A stretch of DNA of 39,884 nucleotides from Rhodanobacter lindaniclasticus. GTDB lineage: Bacteria; Pseudomonadota; Gammaproteobacteria; Xanthomonadales; Rhodanobacteraceae. The DNA is taken from positions 1 through 39,884 of the forward strand of contig NZ_MWIO01000022.1 of assembly GCF_004799035.1 (NCBI RefSeq), given 5' to 3'. Numbering within the stretch: the stretch's first letter is position 1; each line of letters begins with the position of its first letter. A model generated the notes under the pieces. The model was not told where the DNA came from, did not search any database, and saw nothing but the letters and a program-made list of their open reading frames with translations. Made by a program: the position numbers and the translations under genes. This document shows, piece after piece, positions 23,993 to 32,216 of the stretch.

Positions 23993-24062
23993 CGTCATCC
24001 CTGCGAAGGCAGGGATCGCACTTCGCCGCTGCAATGCGATCCCTGCCTTCGCAGGGATGACG
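23993..24062. repeat. REP pair: 28-base perfect inverted repeat
   Basis: The arm at 23993-24020, starting CGTCATCCCTGCGAAGGCAG, is repeated in exact inverse at 24035-24062, with a 14-base loop. Within each arm CCTGC-GAAG-GCAGG is itself a small hairpin. The core CGTCATYCCYGCGAA is familiar from dispersed extragenic palindromes of proteobacteria. It lies between the Fsr-like MFS gene and the M24 gene, both on the minus strand, and could act as a 3' end for the MFS transcript. Confidence 0.85.
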
Positions 24063-24088
24063 AGCTGGAAGTTGGCGGCGGCCCGCGC

Positions 24089-25372
24089 TCAGGGCTTGCG
24101 CACAGCGCCCGCGTGACCGGGCGGTCGCACGTCCGGCAGGAACACCGCCAGCAATCCCAGCAGCGGCAGGAACGCACAGACCTGGTACACGAACTCGATG
24201 CCGTAGTGGTCCGCCACCACGCCGAGCACGGCCGCGCCGATGCCGCCGAGGCCGAACGAAAGCCCGTAGAACATGCCCGACACCATGCCCACGCGGTGGG
24301 GCATCATGTCCTGCGCGTAGACGATGATCGCCGGGAAGGCCGAGGCCAGCACCACGCCGATCACCACGCTCAGGCCCACCGTCCACGCCAGCCCCACGTG
24401 CGGCAGCAGCAGGGTGAACGGAGCGATGCCGAGGATCGACACCCAGATCACCTGCTTGCGCCCGATGCGGTCGCCGAGCGGCCCGCCGATCAGGGTGCCG
24501 GCGGCCACCGCCATCAGGAACACCGCCAGCAGATGAGTGGCGCGGGTCATCGACAGGCCGAAGTGGTGGATCAGGTAGAACTCGTAGTAACTGCTGATGC
24601 TGGCCAGGTAGAAGAACTTGGAGAACATCAGCACCATCAGCACACCCAGCGTGCGGCGCACCACCGGCGCGGGGAACAGCGGCTGGTCCGACGGCAGGCG
24701 CTTGCGCACGCGCTCCTCGATATGCCGGCTGTACCAGCGGCTGACCTGCAGCAGCACCACGATGCCCAGCAGCGCCGCCAGCCCGAACCAGCCCACGTGC
24801 GCGCGGCCCAGGGTCAGCACCACGCCGGCCGCCATCAGCGGCCCCAATGCCTGGCCCAGGTTGCCGCCGATCTGGAACACCGACTGCGCCAGGCCGTAGC
24901 GTCCGCCCGAGGCCATCCGCGCCACCCGTGAGGATTCGGGATGGAACGCCGACGAGCCGCAGCCGATCAGCGCCACTGCCAGCAGCAGCACCGGGTAGCT
25001 CGGCGCCACCGACATCAGCAGCAGGCCGGCCAGGGTGAAGCACATGCCGACCGGCAGGGTGTACGGCAGCGGGTGCCGGTCGGTGACCATGCCGACCACC
25101 GGCTGCAGCAGCGAGGCGGTGAGCTGGAAGGTCAGCGTGATCGCGCCGATCTGGAAAAAGCTCAGCTCGAACTCGCCCTTGAGCAGCGGATAGATCGCCA
25201 CGATCACCGACTGCATCATGTCGTTGAGCACGTGCGCGAAACTCACCGCGCCCAGCACGCCGTAGCGCGTCCTCGACAATGGCGTGGTGGTGGCCGCGGC
25301 GATCACCGGTGGCGCGCCGCCGGCTTCGCTGGCGGTGGCGAGGGAAGAAGTGTTCGACACGGTGTCTTTCAT
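24089..25372 (-). CDS. MFS transporter, fosmidomycin-resistance (Fsr) type
   Basis: The 427-residue inner-membrane protein opens with a short polar leader and then YGVLGAVSFAHVLNDMMQSV, the characteristic HxxND of the first helix in the Fsr group. TDRHPLPYTLPVGMCFTLAG, GCGSSAFHPESSRVARMASG (with the F-H-P-E motif) and GGRYGLAQSVFQIGGNLGQA are also group features. About twelve helices are present. E. coli Fsr exports fosmidomycin; the natural substrate here is unknown. An ATG four codons upstream of 25372 is an alternative start. It is divergent from the M61 peptidase gene with 333 bases between starts. Confidence 0.92.
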   Translation of the reverse strand: MKDTVSNTSSLATASEAGGAPPVIAAATTTPLSRTRYGVLGAVSFAHVLNDMMQSVIVAIYPLLKGEFELSFFQIGAITLTFQLTASLLQPVVGMVTDRHPLPYTLPVGMCFTLAGLLLMSVAPSYPVLLLAVALIGCGSSAFHPESSRVARMASGGRYGLAQSVFQIGGNLGQALGPLMAAGVVLTLGRAHVGWFGLAALLGIVVLLQVSRWYSRHIEERVRKRLPSDQPLFPAPVVRRTLGVLMVLMFSKFFYLASISSYYEFYLIHHFGLSMTRATHLLAVFLMAVAAGTLIGGPLGDRIGRKQVIWVSILGIAPFTLLLPHVGLAWTVGLSVVIGVVLASAFPAIIVYAQDMMPHRVGMVSGMFYGLSFGLGGIGAAVLGVVADHYGIEFVYQVCAFLPLLGLLAVFLPDVRPPGHAGAVRKP

Positions 25373-25705
25373 GCGGGGAAGCATCACGGGTGGAGGGGAG
25401 TTGCCGTGTCCACGCCGCACGCCGGATCGGGCCGCCGGCCGCACCGGGCAGCGCAGTCACGCGGTCGGCCATCAGCACCGCTCAGGATACGCCGCGGGTC
25501 GCCGTCGTCCAAGCAAATGCCTGCGTCGTGCGCATTCGCTTTCCGGCAACCCGTGCCGCGTCACGCGGAAGCCTTGTCGTGGAAAGCAGGTCGCGTGCTA
25601 CCTGCCGGTACATGGCCGCAGGTTCCTGCGGGCAGGGGCACGCTGCCATGCGCCAGGGCAGTGGTGCTAGTTTGATGCACTTCCCGCCGCATCACGGAGT
25701 CGCCC
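25373..25705. other. Divergent intergenic region between the Fsr-like MFS and M61 peptidase genes
   Basis: These 333 bases should hold both promoters. A perfect short palindrome CCGCAGG-TT-CCTGCGG lies at 25616-25631, and CCTGCC at 25601-25606 can pair with GGCAGG at 25631-25636, so the segment could be an operator or leader hairpin about 80 bases before the M61 start. No gene or RNA was recognised here. Confidence 0.4.
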
Positions 25706-27655
25706 ATGCCCGCTCGCCCTTCCGCCCGCTCGTCGGCCATGCGCCGGCTGGCCTGCACTTGCATGCTGGCGACTTCGCTGGCGCTGTCTGCCGGCACCGC
25801 GCTGGCGCAGCAACAGCGCAGCCAGCAGGTACCGGACCCGCAGGACACGCCGTACGCCGGCACGATCGCGCTGCATGTCGATGCCAGCGACACGACGCAG
25901 GGCATTTTCCGGGTGCAGGAGACGATTCCGGTCACGACCGGGCCGCTGACCCTGCTGTACCCGCAATGGATCCCCGGCGACCACTCGCCCACCGGCCCGA
26001 TCGACATGCTGGCCGGGCTGAAGCTGAGTGCCGGCGGCAAGCCGCTGGCGTGGAAGCGCGACAAGTACAACGTCTACGCGTTCCATCTCGACGTGCCTGC
26101 AGGCGTGTCCAGCCTGGACGTGCAGTTCCAGTACCTGTCGCCGCGCCGCGGCGGCTTCGAGATCACCGACCGCATGATGGACATGGCGTGGAGCAAGGTC
26201 GCGCTGTATCCGGCCGGGCACTACACGCGCGGCATCACCTTCGAGCCCAGCCTCACGCTGGCGCCGGGCTGGCAGCTCGGCACTGCGCTGGAGACGTCGG
26301 TGCGCAAGGGCGATACCGTCACCTTCAAGCCGGTCACCTTCAACACGCTGGTGGATTCGCCGGTCTACGCCGGCCGCCATTTCAAGCGCGTGGACCTTGC
26401 CCCGGGCAGCAAGGTGCCGGTGCACCTGGACATCGTCGCGGATGCGCCGAAGTACCTGGAGATCACGCCGGCGCAGCTCGAGGCGCACCGCGCGCTGGTA
26501 AGCCAGGCGGTGAAGCTGTTCGGCTCGCAGCACTATGACCACTACGACTTCCTGTTCTCGCTGTCGGACGTGCTGGCCGGCAACGGCACCGAGCACCACC
26601 AGTCCAGCGAGAACGGCCTGGACGCGGACTACTTCACCGCCTGGTCCGACAACGCGCCCAACCGCGACCTGCTGGCGCACGAGTACACGCATTCGTGGAA
26701 CGGCAAGTTCCGCCGCCCGGCGGATCTGTGGACGCCGAACTTCAACGTGCCGATGGGCGATTCGCTGCTGTGGGTGTACGAGGGCCAGACCCAGTACTGG
26801 GGCTTCGTGCTCACCGCGCGCTCCGGATTGTGGACGGCGCAGCAGTTCCGCGATGCGCTGGCGATGGTCGCGGCCAACTACGACCGCAACCGGGTCGGCT
26901 TCGGCTGGCGCACGCTGGAAGACACCACCAACGATCCCACCGCGGCACTGCGCGCGGCGTTGCCCTACCGCAGCTGGCAGATGAGCGAGGAGTACTACAG
27001 CGGCGGGCAGATGCTGTGGCTGGCGGTGGACGCGAAGATCCGCGCGCTCACCCACAACACCAGGTCGCTGGATGATTTCGCCCGCGCCTTCTTCGGCGTC
27101 GACGACGGCAGCTTCGTCACCAAGACCTATGCCTTCGACGACGTGGTGGCCGCGTTGAACGGCGTGGCGAAGAACGACTGGGCCGGCTTCCTGCACGCGC
27201 GCGTGGACACGCTCGATCCGCCGCTGGCCCGCGGCCTGGAGGCTACCGGCTGGAAGCTGGTCTACACCGACCAGCCGAGCGCCTACGAAAAGCAGTACGA
27301 CAGCCGTCCGGAATCGCCACGGCACATCTTCAACTTCGCCTGGTCGATCGGGCTGACGCTGACCAAAAGTGGCGAGATCAACGACGTGCGCTGGGACGGC
27401 CCGGCGTTCAAGGCCGGCGTGAGCACCGGCGCCACCGTGGTCTCGGTGAACGGACAGGCGTACAGCACCGACGTGCTCAAGGACGCGATCACCGCGGCCA
27501 AGGGCAACCAGGCGCCGATCAAGCTGCTGCTGAAATACCAGGGCGGCTTCCGCACCGTGGCGGTGGATTACCACGGCGGGCTGCAGTATCCGCACCTGCA
27601 GCGCATCGAAGGTACGCCGGATTACCTCGGCGACATCATCGCGGCGCGGCGGTAG
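25706..27655 (+). CDS. M61-family glycyl aminopeptidase-like metallopeptidase
   Basis: The 649-residue product has a signal peptide (basic start, MRRLACTCMLATSLALSAGT, cleaved near ALA-Q at 35). The N-terminal M61 beta-domain includes YPQWIPGDHSPTGPIDMLAG; the catalytic zinc site is H325-E-Y-T-H329 in AHEYTHSWNGKFRRPADL, with E359 in WVYEGQTQYW as third ligand; a PDZ domain (about 550-630, NDVRWDGPAFKAGVSTGATV) ends the protein. It is probably periplasmic and acts on peptides with N-terminal small residues. GGAG eight bases before the ATG at 25706 supports this start rather than the methionine 11 residues later. The following EEP gene starts 32 bases after its stop. Confidence 0.94.
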   Translation: MPARPSARSSAMRRLACTCMLATSLALSAGTALAQQQRSQQVPDPQDTPYAGTIALHVDASDTTQGIFRVQETIPVTTGPLTLLYPQWIPGDHSPTGPIDMLAGLKLSAGGKPLAWKRDKYNVYAFHLDVPAGVSSLDVQFQYLSPRRGGFEITDRMMDMAWSKVALYPAGHYTRGITFEPSLTLAPGWQLGTALETSVRKGDTVTFKPVTFNTLVDSPVYAGRHFKRVDLAPGSKVPVHLDIVADAPKYLEITPAQLEAHRALVSQAVKLFGSQHYDHYDFLFSLSDVLAGNGTEHHQSSENGLDADYFTAWSDNAPNRDLLAHEYTHSWNGKFRRPADLWTPNFNVPMGDSLLWVYEGQTQYWGFVLTARSGLWTAQQFRDALAMVAANYDRNRVGFGWRTLEDTTNDPTAALRAALPYRSWQMSEEYYSGGQMLWLAVDAKIRALTHNTRSLDDFARAFFGVDDGSFVTKTYAFDDVVAALNGVAKNDWAGFLHARVDTLDPPLARGLEATGWKLVYTDQPSAYEKQYDSRPESPRHIFNFAWSIGLTLTKSGEINDVRWDGPAFKAGVSTGATVVSVNGQAYSTDVLKDAITAAKGNQAPIKLLLKYQGGFRTVAVDYHGGLQYPHLQRIEGTPDYLGDIIAARR

Positions 27656-27687
27656 CTCGGGCGGATCATCGGATACGGAGGAAGGCC

Positions 27688-28551
27688 ATGAAACCACGCC
27701 ACTGGATTGCCGTGCTCGCCTGCGCGCTGGCGATGGGCGCGAGCGGCGCCGCGTCGGCACGCGACACCCCGCTGCGCGTTATGACCTTCAACGTGCGCGT
27801 GCCGGTGGACAAGGGCGCCAACGCGTGGGAGAACCGGCGCGAGCTGATGGTGCAGGTGATCCGCGCGCAGCACCCGGACGTGCTCGGCACGCAGGAGCTG
27901 ACCGAGCAGCAGGGCGAATACCTCGCTGCGCATCTCCCCGGCTATGCCTGGTTCGGCCAGGGTCGCGAGGGCGGCAGCAAGGGCGAGCACATGGGCGTGT
28001 TCTATCGCACCGATCGGCTTGAGGTGCTGCGCTCCGGCGATTTCTGGCTGTCCGACACGCCGCACGTACCCGGCAGCATCACCTGGGGCCAGCCGTATCC
28101 ACGCATGGTCACCTGGGCGCAGTTCCGCCTGCGCGATGGCGGCGGCACGTTCGAGTATCTCAACACGCATTTCCCCTACCGCGACGAGGACGTGCGCCCG
28201 CGCATGCTCAGCGCCGCGGAAATCTTGCGCTGGATCGACCAGCTGCCGGCCGATGCGCGGGTCATCCTCACCGGCGATTTCAACTGCGCGCCGGACACGC
28301 CGGTGCACGCGAAGTTGACCGGCGGTTTGCACGACGCCTGGACCGAAGCCGCCACGCGCTCCGGTCCGGCCAAGACCTTCCACAACTTCACCGGCACGCC
28401 CGACCGGCGCATCGACTGGATCCTCAGTCGCGGCTTCAAGGTGCGCACGGCAAGCACGCTGACCACGCACGAGGGTGCGCGCTATCCCTCCGATCACTTC
28501 CCGGTGGTGGCGGAGCTGGTGCCGGCGAAAAACACCACGCCCCACCCGTAG
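27688..28551 (+). CDS. Exported endonuclease/exonuclease/phosphatase-family protein
   Basis: The 287-residue protein has a signal peptide (MKPRHWIAVLACALAMGASG, cleaved near ASA-R) and a full EEP fold: RVMTFNVRV (Asn), GTQELTEQQ (catalytic Glu), NTHFPYRDE (His), LTGDFNCAPDT (Asp, Asn), RIDWILS and YPSDHFPVVAEL (Asp, His). The E-x-x family includes phosphodiesterases and nucleases; the substrate is unknown and the enzyme acts outside the cytoplasm. GGAGG lies before the start. The last codons (H-P-stop) lie inside the left arm of the inverted repeat at 28543-28650, so the stop codon TAG is supplied by the repeat. Confidence 0.9.
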   Translation: MKPRHWIAVLACALAMGASGAASARDTPLRVMTFNVRVPVDKGANAWENRRELMVQVIRAQHPDVLGTQELTEQQGEYLAAHLPGYAWFGQGREGGSKGEHMGVFYRTDRLEVLRSGDFWLSDTPHVPGSITWGQPYPRMVTWAQFRLRDGGGTFEYLNTHFPYRDEDVRPRMLSAAEILRWIDQLPADARVILTGDFNCAPDTPVHAKLTGGLHDAWTEAATRSGPAKTFHNFTGTPDRRIDWILSRGFKVRTASTLTTHEGARYPSDHFPVVAELVPAKNTTPHP

Positions 28552-28650
28552 GAGCCCGCTGGCGGGCGATGCTCCTGCTTTTCGCCCTGCGAATCCCGAA
28601 TCCGAATCCTCGCACCAAGAGCATCGCCCGCCAGCGGGCTCCTACGGGTG
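28543..28650. repeat. REP pair: 32-base perfect inverted repeat between convergent genes
   Basis: The arm 28543-28574 (CACCCGTAGGAGCCCGCTGG, then CGGGCGATGCTC) is exactly inverted at 28619-28650, with a 44-base loop. Each arm also folds on itself through GCCCGC-TG-GCGGGC. The repeat reads TAG on both strands and ends both flanking genes with ...PHP-stop. A related single copy lies at 34646-34672. REP elements of this type are spread by RAYT-family transposases, none of which is seen here. Confidence 0.88.
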
Positions 28651-29361
28651 AGGTGCCGCCGGCTTTGTCGCGGTGACCAGCATGGTGGACATCCACGGTC
28701 CGCCCCACCAGGTGCGCCAGCCCAGCGAGCGTCGCGTGCTGTCGGCGCCGCGTGCGCGCAGGCGCCGCTGGTATTGGGCGCTCTTGGAGATGTCGGCAAT
28801 CAGCAGGTGCCCGCCGGGCCGCAGCACGCGCCAGGCCTCGTCGATGGCGCGGTCGCGGCCGGCCGCATCGCCGATGTTGTGGATCGCCACGTTGGAGATC
28901 ACCAGGTCGAAACTCGCGTCGGCGAACGGCAGCTCGCGCATGTCCGCCGTGCGCAGCTCGACGCGATCGGCGACGCCTTCCGCCTGCGCATTGCGCGCCG
29001 TCACGTCCATCGCGTTGCCCGACTGGTCCTTGCTGCTCCAGATGTCGACGCCGGTGGCGCGGCCGTGGGGCAGGTGGCCGGCGGCCATCAGCAGGATCGC
29101 GCCACGGCCGCAGCCGAGATCCAGCACCTCCTCGTCGCCATGCCAGGCCTGGGCGTCGAGCAGCTCCCGCCACGCCACGAATTTGCCGCGCAAGGTGGTG
29201 TGCAGGTACAGCGCGAGGATGACGGCGATCAGCGCGGCGGTGATCCACAGCCCGGACATGTGCGCGAACGCCATCAGGCCGAGGCACACCAGCAGCCCGG
29301 CGCCCATCAGGGCGGGCACGTACGGGGCATCGATGCCGTAGCTTCCGTTTCGACGTGACAT
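28642..29361 (-). CDS. Membrane-anchored class I SAM methyltransferase
   Basis: The 239-residue product begins MSRRNGSYGIDAPYVPALMG and has two hydrophobic helices (about 14-34 and 38-56: LLVCLGLMAFAHMSGLWITA) before the catalytic domain. SAM motif I is VLDLGCGRGAILLMAAGHLP, acidic strand 2 ATGVDIWSS, and the post-motif part VISNVAIHNIGDAAGRDRAI then LRPGGHLLIADIS. So it is an inner-membrane-anchored methyltransferase with the enzyme in the cytoplasm. The N in SNVAIHNI is in the place of motif IV. The substrate is unknown. The last codons A-P-H-P-stop lie in the right arm of the inverted repeat at 28619-28650. The neighbour on the plus strand ends the same way. Confidence 0.88.
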   Translation of the reverse strand: MSRRNGSYGIDAPYVPALMGAGLLVCLGLMAFAHMSGLWITAALIAVILALYLHTTLRGKFVAWRELLDAQAWHGDEEVLDLGCGRGAILLMAAGHLPHGRATGVDIWSSKDQSGNAMDVTARNAQAEGVADRVELRTADMRELPFADASFDLVISNVAIHNIGDAAGRDRAIDEAWRVLRPGGHLLIADISKSAQYQRRLRARGADSTRRSLGWRTWWGGPWMSTMLVTATKPAAPHP

Positions 29362-29600
29362 GGCGGGCCGCTCCTGCGCGGTGGTGGTCGGTGGCGCATT
29401 GTTGGGTGGTGGCGTCAGGCGTTCCAGTGACGCGTGTCATGCCGCGGACCTGCGCCGCGGGACGTTGCGGGCATGACGTCCGGCAGGGACGCGACTAGAA
29501 TTGAACGGTTGCAGCCGCCTCGCTTGCTGCGAGCGCGGCCTTTGCTCACCCTCGTGATTGACGACGCGCGTGCGTCCTCGACCCCGCCATCGGAACCGCC

Positions 29601-30785
29601 ATGCGTTCAACCTTCGGCTTGCGTCTGCTTTCCCTCGTGCTGTGTCTGGCCGTCCCGCTGCCGCTGTTGGCAAAGGACGCGCCCAGCGTGGGCCAGCAAC
29701 GCGAAGACGTACTGTTCTGGACGCAGGCGCAGCGCACGGCGCAGTTCCCGCGCATGTACGAGCTGTTTCCCGCCGACCGCGCGGCGCACGGCAGCCACGT
29801 GCACGCCTTGCCCGAGGGTGCGCCGCTGGCCCCGCGCTGGGACGACGCCGGCATCACGCTGGCCGGCTACATGAGCAGGCACCACCTGGCCGGCGTGATG
29901 GTGCTGCAGCACGGCCGCATCCGCCTGCAGCGCTACGCACCCGGCTTCGGCCCCGCGCAGCGCTGGACTTCGTTCTCGGTGGCCAAGTCGGTCACCTCGA
30001 CCCTGGCCGGCATCGCGCTCGCGCGCGGCGACATCCGCAGCATGGACGACACGCTGGAGACCTATATCCCGCAGTTGCGCGGCACCGCCTACGCCAAGGT
30101 CACCGTGGAGCAGCTGCTGACGATGACCTCCGGCGTGCGCTGGAACGAGGATTACGACGACCCGCATTCCGACGTGGCGCAGATGTACCGCAGCGCCTGC
30201 GAGAACGGCCAGCCGCACGTGATCTCGTACTTGGCCAAACTGCCGCGCGCGTATCCCGCCGGTACGCACTGGAACTACAACACCGCCGAAACCGATCTGC
30301 TCGGCATCCTGGTCCAGCGCGCCACTGGCCAGTCGCTGGCGAGCTACCTGTCGCAGACGATCTGGAAGCCGTACGGCATGGCCGCGGATGCGTACTGGTT
30401 GAAGGACGAATGCGACGGCAGCGACACCGGCGGCAGCGGCCTGTCCGCCACGCTGGCCGACTACGCACGCATCGGCGAGTTCATGCTCGACGGCGGCCGC
30501 ATCGGCGGCCGGCCGGTGATCGCCGACGCGTGGCTGCACGGCGCGATGCACAAGCAGCAGGACGTGGCCAGCCCCGGACACGGCTACGGCTACCTGTGGT
30601 GGACCGACGCCGACGGCAGCTACGCCGCGATCGGCATCTTCGGCCAGATGGTCTACGTCGATCCGGCGCGGCAACTGGTGATCGTGCAGGTGGGCGCGTG
30701 GCCGCAGGCGACCTCGAAGGCGCTGGTGGCCTCGCGTCGCGCCTTCATCAAGGCGGTGCAGCGCGGCGCCGACGCCACCCACTGA
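29601..30785 (+). CDS. Exported serine hydrolase, beta-lactamase class C-like
   Basis: The 394-residue protein has a signal peptide (MRSTFGLRLLSLVLCLAVPL, cleaved near LLA-K) and the beta-lactamase/PBP-type fold. The S-x-x-K nucleophile is S126-V-A-K129 in WTSFSVAKSVTSTLAGIALA, followed by HLLTMTSG-like EQLLTMTSGVRWNEDY, and the tyrosine motif WNYNTAETDLLG. GHGYGYLWW then GIFGQMVYVDPA contains the usual third-motif region. The combination resembles 6-aminohexanoate-dimer hydrolase/esterase-type enzymes rather than a true AmpC. It should act in the periplasm; the substrate is unknown. The REP pair at 30807 lies behind the stop. Confidence 0.88.
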   Translation: MRSTFGLRLLSLVLCLAVPLPLLAKDAPSVGQQREDVLFWTQAQRTAQFPRMYELFPADRAAHGSHVHALPEGAPLAPRWDDAGITLAGYMSRHHLAGVMVLQHGRIRLQRYAPGFGPAQRWTSFSVAKSVTSTLAGIALARGDIRSMDDTLETYIPQLRGTAYAKVTVEQLLTMTSGVRWNEDYDDPHSDVAQMYRSACENGQPHVISYLAKLPRAYPAGTHWNYNTAETDLLGILVQRATGQSLASYLSQTIWKPYGMAADAYWLKDECDGSDTGGSGLSATLADYARIGEFMLDGGRIGGRPVIADAWLHGAMHKQQDVASPGHGYGYLWWTDADGSYAAIGIFGQMVYVDPARQLVIVQVGAWPQATSKALVASRRAFIKAVQRGADATH

Positions 30786-30806
30786 CTGGCGCATTCCGCG
30801 GCAAGC

Positions 30807-30869
30807 GTAGGGCGGGCACTGCCCGCCGGCTTTTCGCGACGCGACGGCGGCGGGCGGTGCCCGCCCTAC
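30807..30869. repeat. REP pair: 21-base inverted repeat with one mismatch
   Basis: The arm GTAGGGCGGGCACTGCCCGC plus C (30807-30827) pairs with 30849-30869, which differs at one base that still allows a G-T pair. Each arm alone is a hairpin (GGCGGGCA and TGCCCGCC). It sits between the convergent serine-hydrolase and methyltransferase genes and may act as a bidirectional transcript end. Confidence 0.75.
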
Positions 30870-30906
30870 CGTTGCGCACACGTCGCGCCGTCGAAGCGCT
30901 GCCCAC

Positions 30907-31812
30907 TCACCGCCGCGTGGCGAGCACTCCGTCCAGCGCCAGCTCCGCCCGGAAGCCTGCCTGCTCCAACCGCCGCGCCACTTCGCGCGGCACGTCGCGG
31001 CCGCTGGTCAGCCTGTTCGGGCTGCCGGTGTAGTGGAACAGCCGCCCGCCGCGACGCAGCACCCGCGCCAGCTCGCCGTAGAACGCCTGCGAATACAGTT
31101 CGCCGGCGATGCCGAAGCGCGGCGGATCATGCAGCAGTGCATCGAACGAGGCGTCGGCGAGTTGTTTGATGGCCTGCGCCACGTCGGCGTGCTCCAGCTG
31201 CAGGCGCTCTTCGCTGGCGGCCGGATCGGGCGACCACGGGTTGAGGGTGCGCAGCCACAACACGTCGGCGTTCTTCTCGAATGACTGGATACGCGCCACG
31301 CCGGCTTCCAGGCAGCACGCCGCGAAATAGCCGAGGCCGCCGCAGGTGTCGAGCACCAGCTTGCCGCGCGGTTCCACCAGCGCCACCTTGCGCTGTGCGT
31401 CGGCGAGTGGCGAGGCCTTTGCCGTGGGCAGCATCTTGATGCCGTCGATCTCGAACGTGGGCACGCCCCATTCGGTCGGCACCAGCTTGATCAGCGAACC
31501 GGCGAAACGCGCCGCCGGCGCGAACTCGGCGCCGTCGAGGAAATAGACGGTGCAATCCTTCAGCTTGCCGGGGTAGGGCTGGTGCGCCTCCCGCCAGCGC
31601 CAGCCGTCGGCCAGCAGCGCGACCGTGTCGCTGCTGCGGCCCAGGTCGAGCGAGCCCGTCCACGCGGCGGCGCCGGCATCACGTGCGGCGAGCAGGTCCT
31701 CGGCGACCTGGCGGGTAAGCAGCGGGCCTTGGTAGCGGGGCAAGGGCGGGTCCTGTATCGGGCGGGCGGGCCTGCCCGCGGCGCTCCATGGTACAGGTGC
31801 GCGCCCGCGCAC
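30907..31812 (-). CDS. SAM-dependent methyltransferase, Trm5/RlmI-like
   Basis: The 301-residue product has a long N-terminal part (about 25-140, LPRYQGPLLTRQVAEDLLAA and the ESTSLDLGRSSDTV-like region SLDLGRSSDTVALLADGWRW) before the catalytic domain, where motif I is LVLDTCGGLGYFAACCLEAG, a QSFEKNADVL follows, and motif IV is LLHDPPRFG at about 234-242. DPPRF is the pattern of RlmI/Trm5-type RNA methyltransferases. It is a cytoplasmic enzyme, probably acting on RNA, but the target is not known. The only ATG of the frame that covers the whole domain is at 31812; a TTG near 31743 before LPRYQG is an alternative. It is 16 bases from the stop of the small protein gene at 31828. Confidence 0.75.
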   Translation of the reverse strand: MRGRAPVPWSAAGRPARPIQDPPLPRYQGPLLTRQVAEDLLAARDAGAAAWTGSLDLGRSSDTVALLADGWRWREAHQPYPGKLKDCTVYFLDGAEFAPAARFAGSLIKLVPTEWGVPTFEIDGIKMLPTAKASPLADAQRKVALVEPRGKLVLDTCGGLGYFAACCLEAGVARIQSFEKNADVLWLRTLNPWSPDPAASEERLQLEHADVAQAIKQLADASFDALLHDPPRFGIAGELYSQAFYGELARVLRRGGRLFHYTGSPNRLTSGRDVPREVARRLEQAGFRAELALDGVLATRR

Positions 31813-31827
31813 CTTCGCGGCTTCCGC

Positions 31828-32106
31828 TCACTGTCCGCCCGGTACAGCGGCTTTTGGCGGGCCGCTGCGGTCAGCGGGCGTCGACCGCGGGTCTTGTGGT
31901 GGACTGTCCGGCTGCGTGCGCCCCAGCGTGATGTTCCTGGTGGCGCGGACTTCGGGGTTGGAGTAGGTCCAGACTTCGCCGGTCCTGGTGATGAACACGG
32001 TCCAGTACGGGTCCGTTTCGGGGCCGTAATCGATCAGTATGTGGGCAAACCCTTCGCCCTTGGGCGTGGTCAGGGGGATCGGCGGGTCGAGTTGCAGCAT
32101 GGCCAT
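31828..32106 (-). CDS. Small hypothetical protein of a type recalled from phages and prophages
   Basis: The 92-residue product starts MAMLQLDPPIPLTTPKGEGF and continues AHILIDYGPETDPYWTVFIT then TGEVWTYSNPEVRATRNITL. The DPPIP-x-T-T-P-K-G-x-G-x-A-H-x-x-I-D-Y-G order is familiar from short proteins found in phages, prophages and bacteria, with no known activity; this memory was not checked. The C-terminal 27 residues are proline- and serine-rich. It has no signal peptide or membrane helix. It is followed by the RNA-methyltransferase-like gene and preceded, 110 bases upstream, by the pyridoxamine-phosphate-oxidase-like gene, all on the minus strand. A start at 32100 is also possible. Confidence 0.7.
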   Translation of the reverse strand: MAMLQLDPPIPLTTPKGEGFAHILIDYGPETDPYWTVFITRTGEVWTYSNPEVRATRNITLGRTQPDSPPQDPRSTPADRSGPPKAAVPGGQ

Positions 32107-32216
32107 GGGCGGGTTCCGCGAGTGGTAGGTGGATCGGCGTGCACGGAACCCGAGGACCGGGCAGTCGAGCTGGCCCGCCGCGGACGGCATCGTCGACACG
32201 CCGTGAGCGCCGGAAT

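Noticed and set aside
21830..24931. A 1033-codon open frame on the plus strand
   Set aside because: It lies antisense to the methyltransferase, SDR, M24 and MFS genes, all of which have clear motifs. Its translation is His/Gln/Arg-rich with no domain, as expected for a GC-rich shadow frame.
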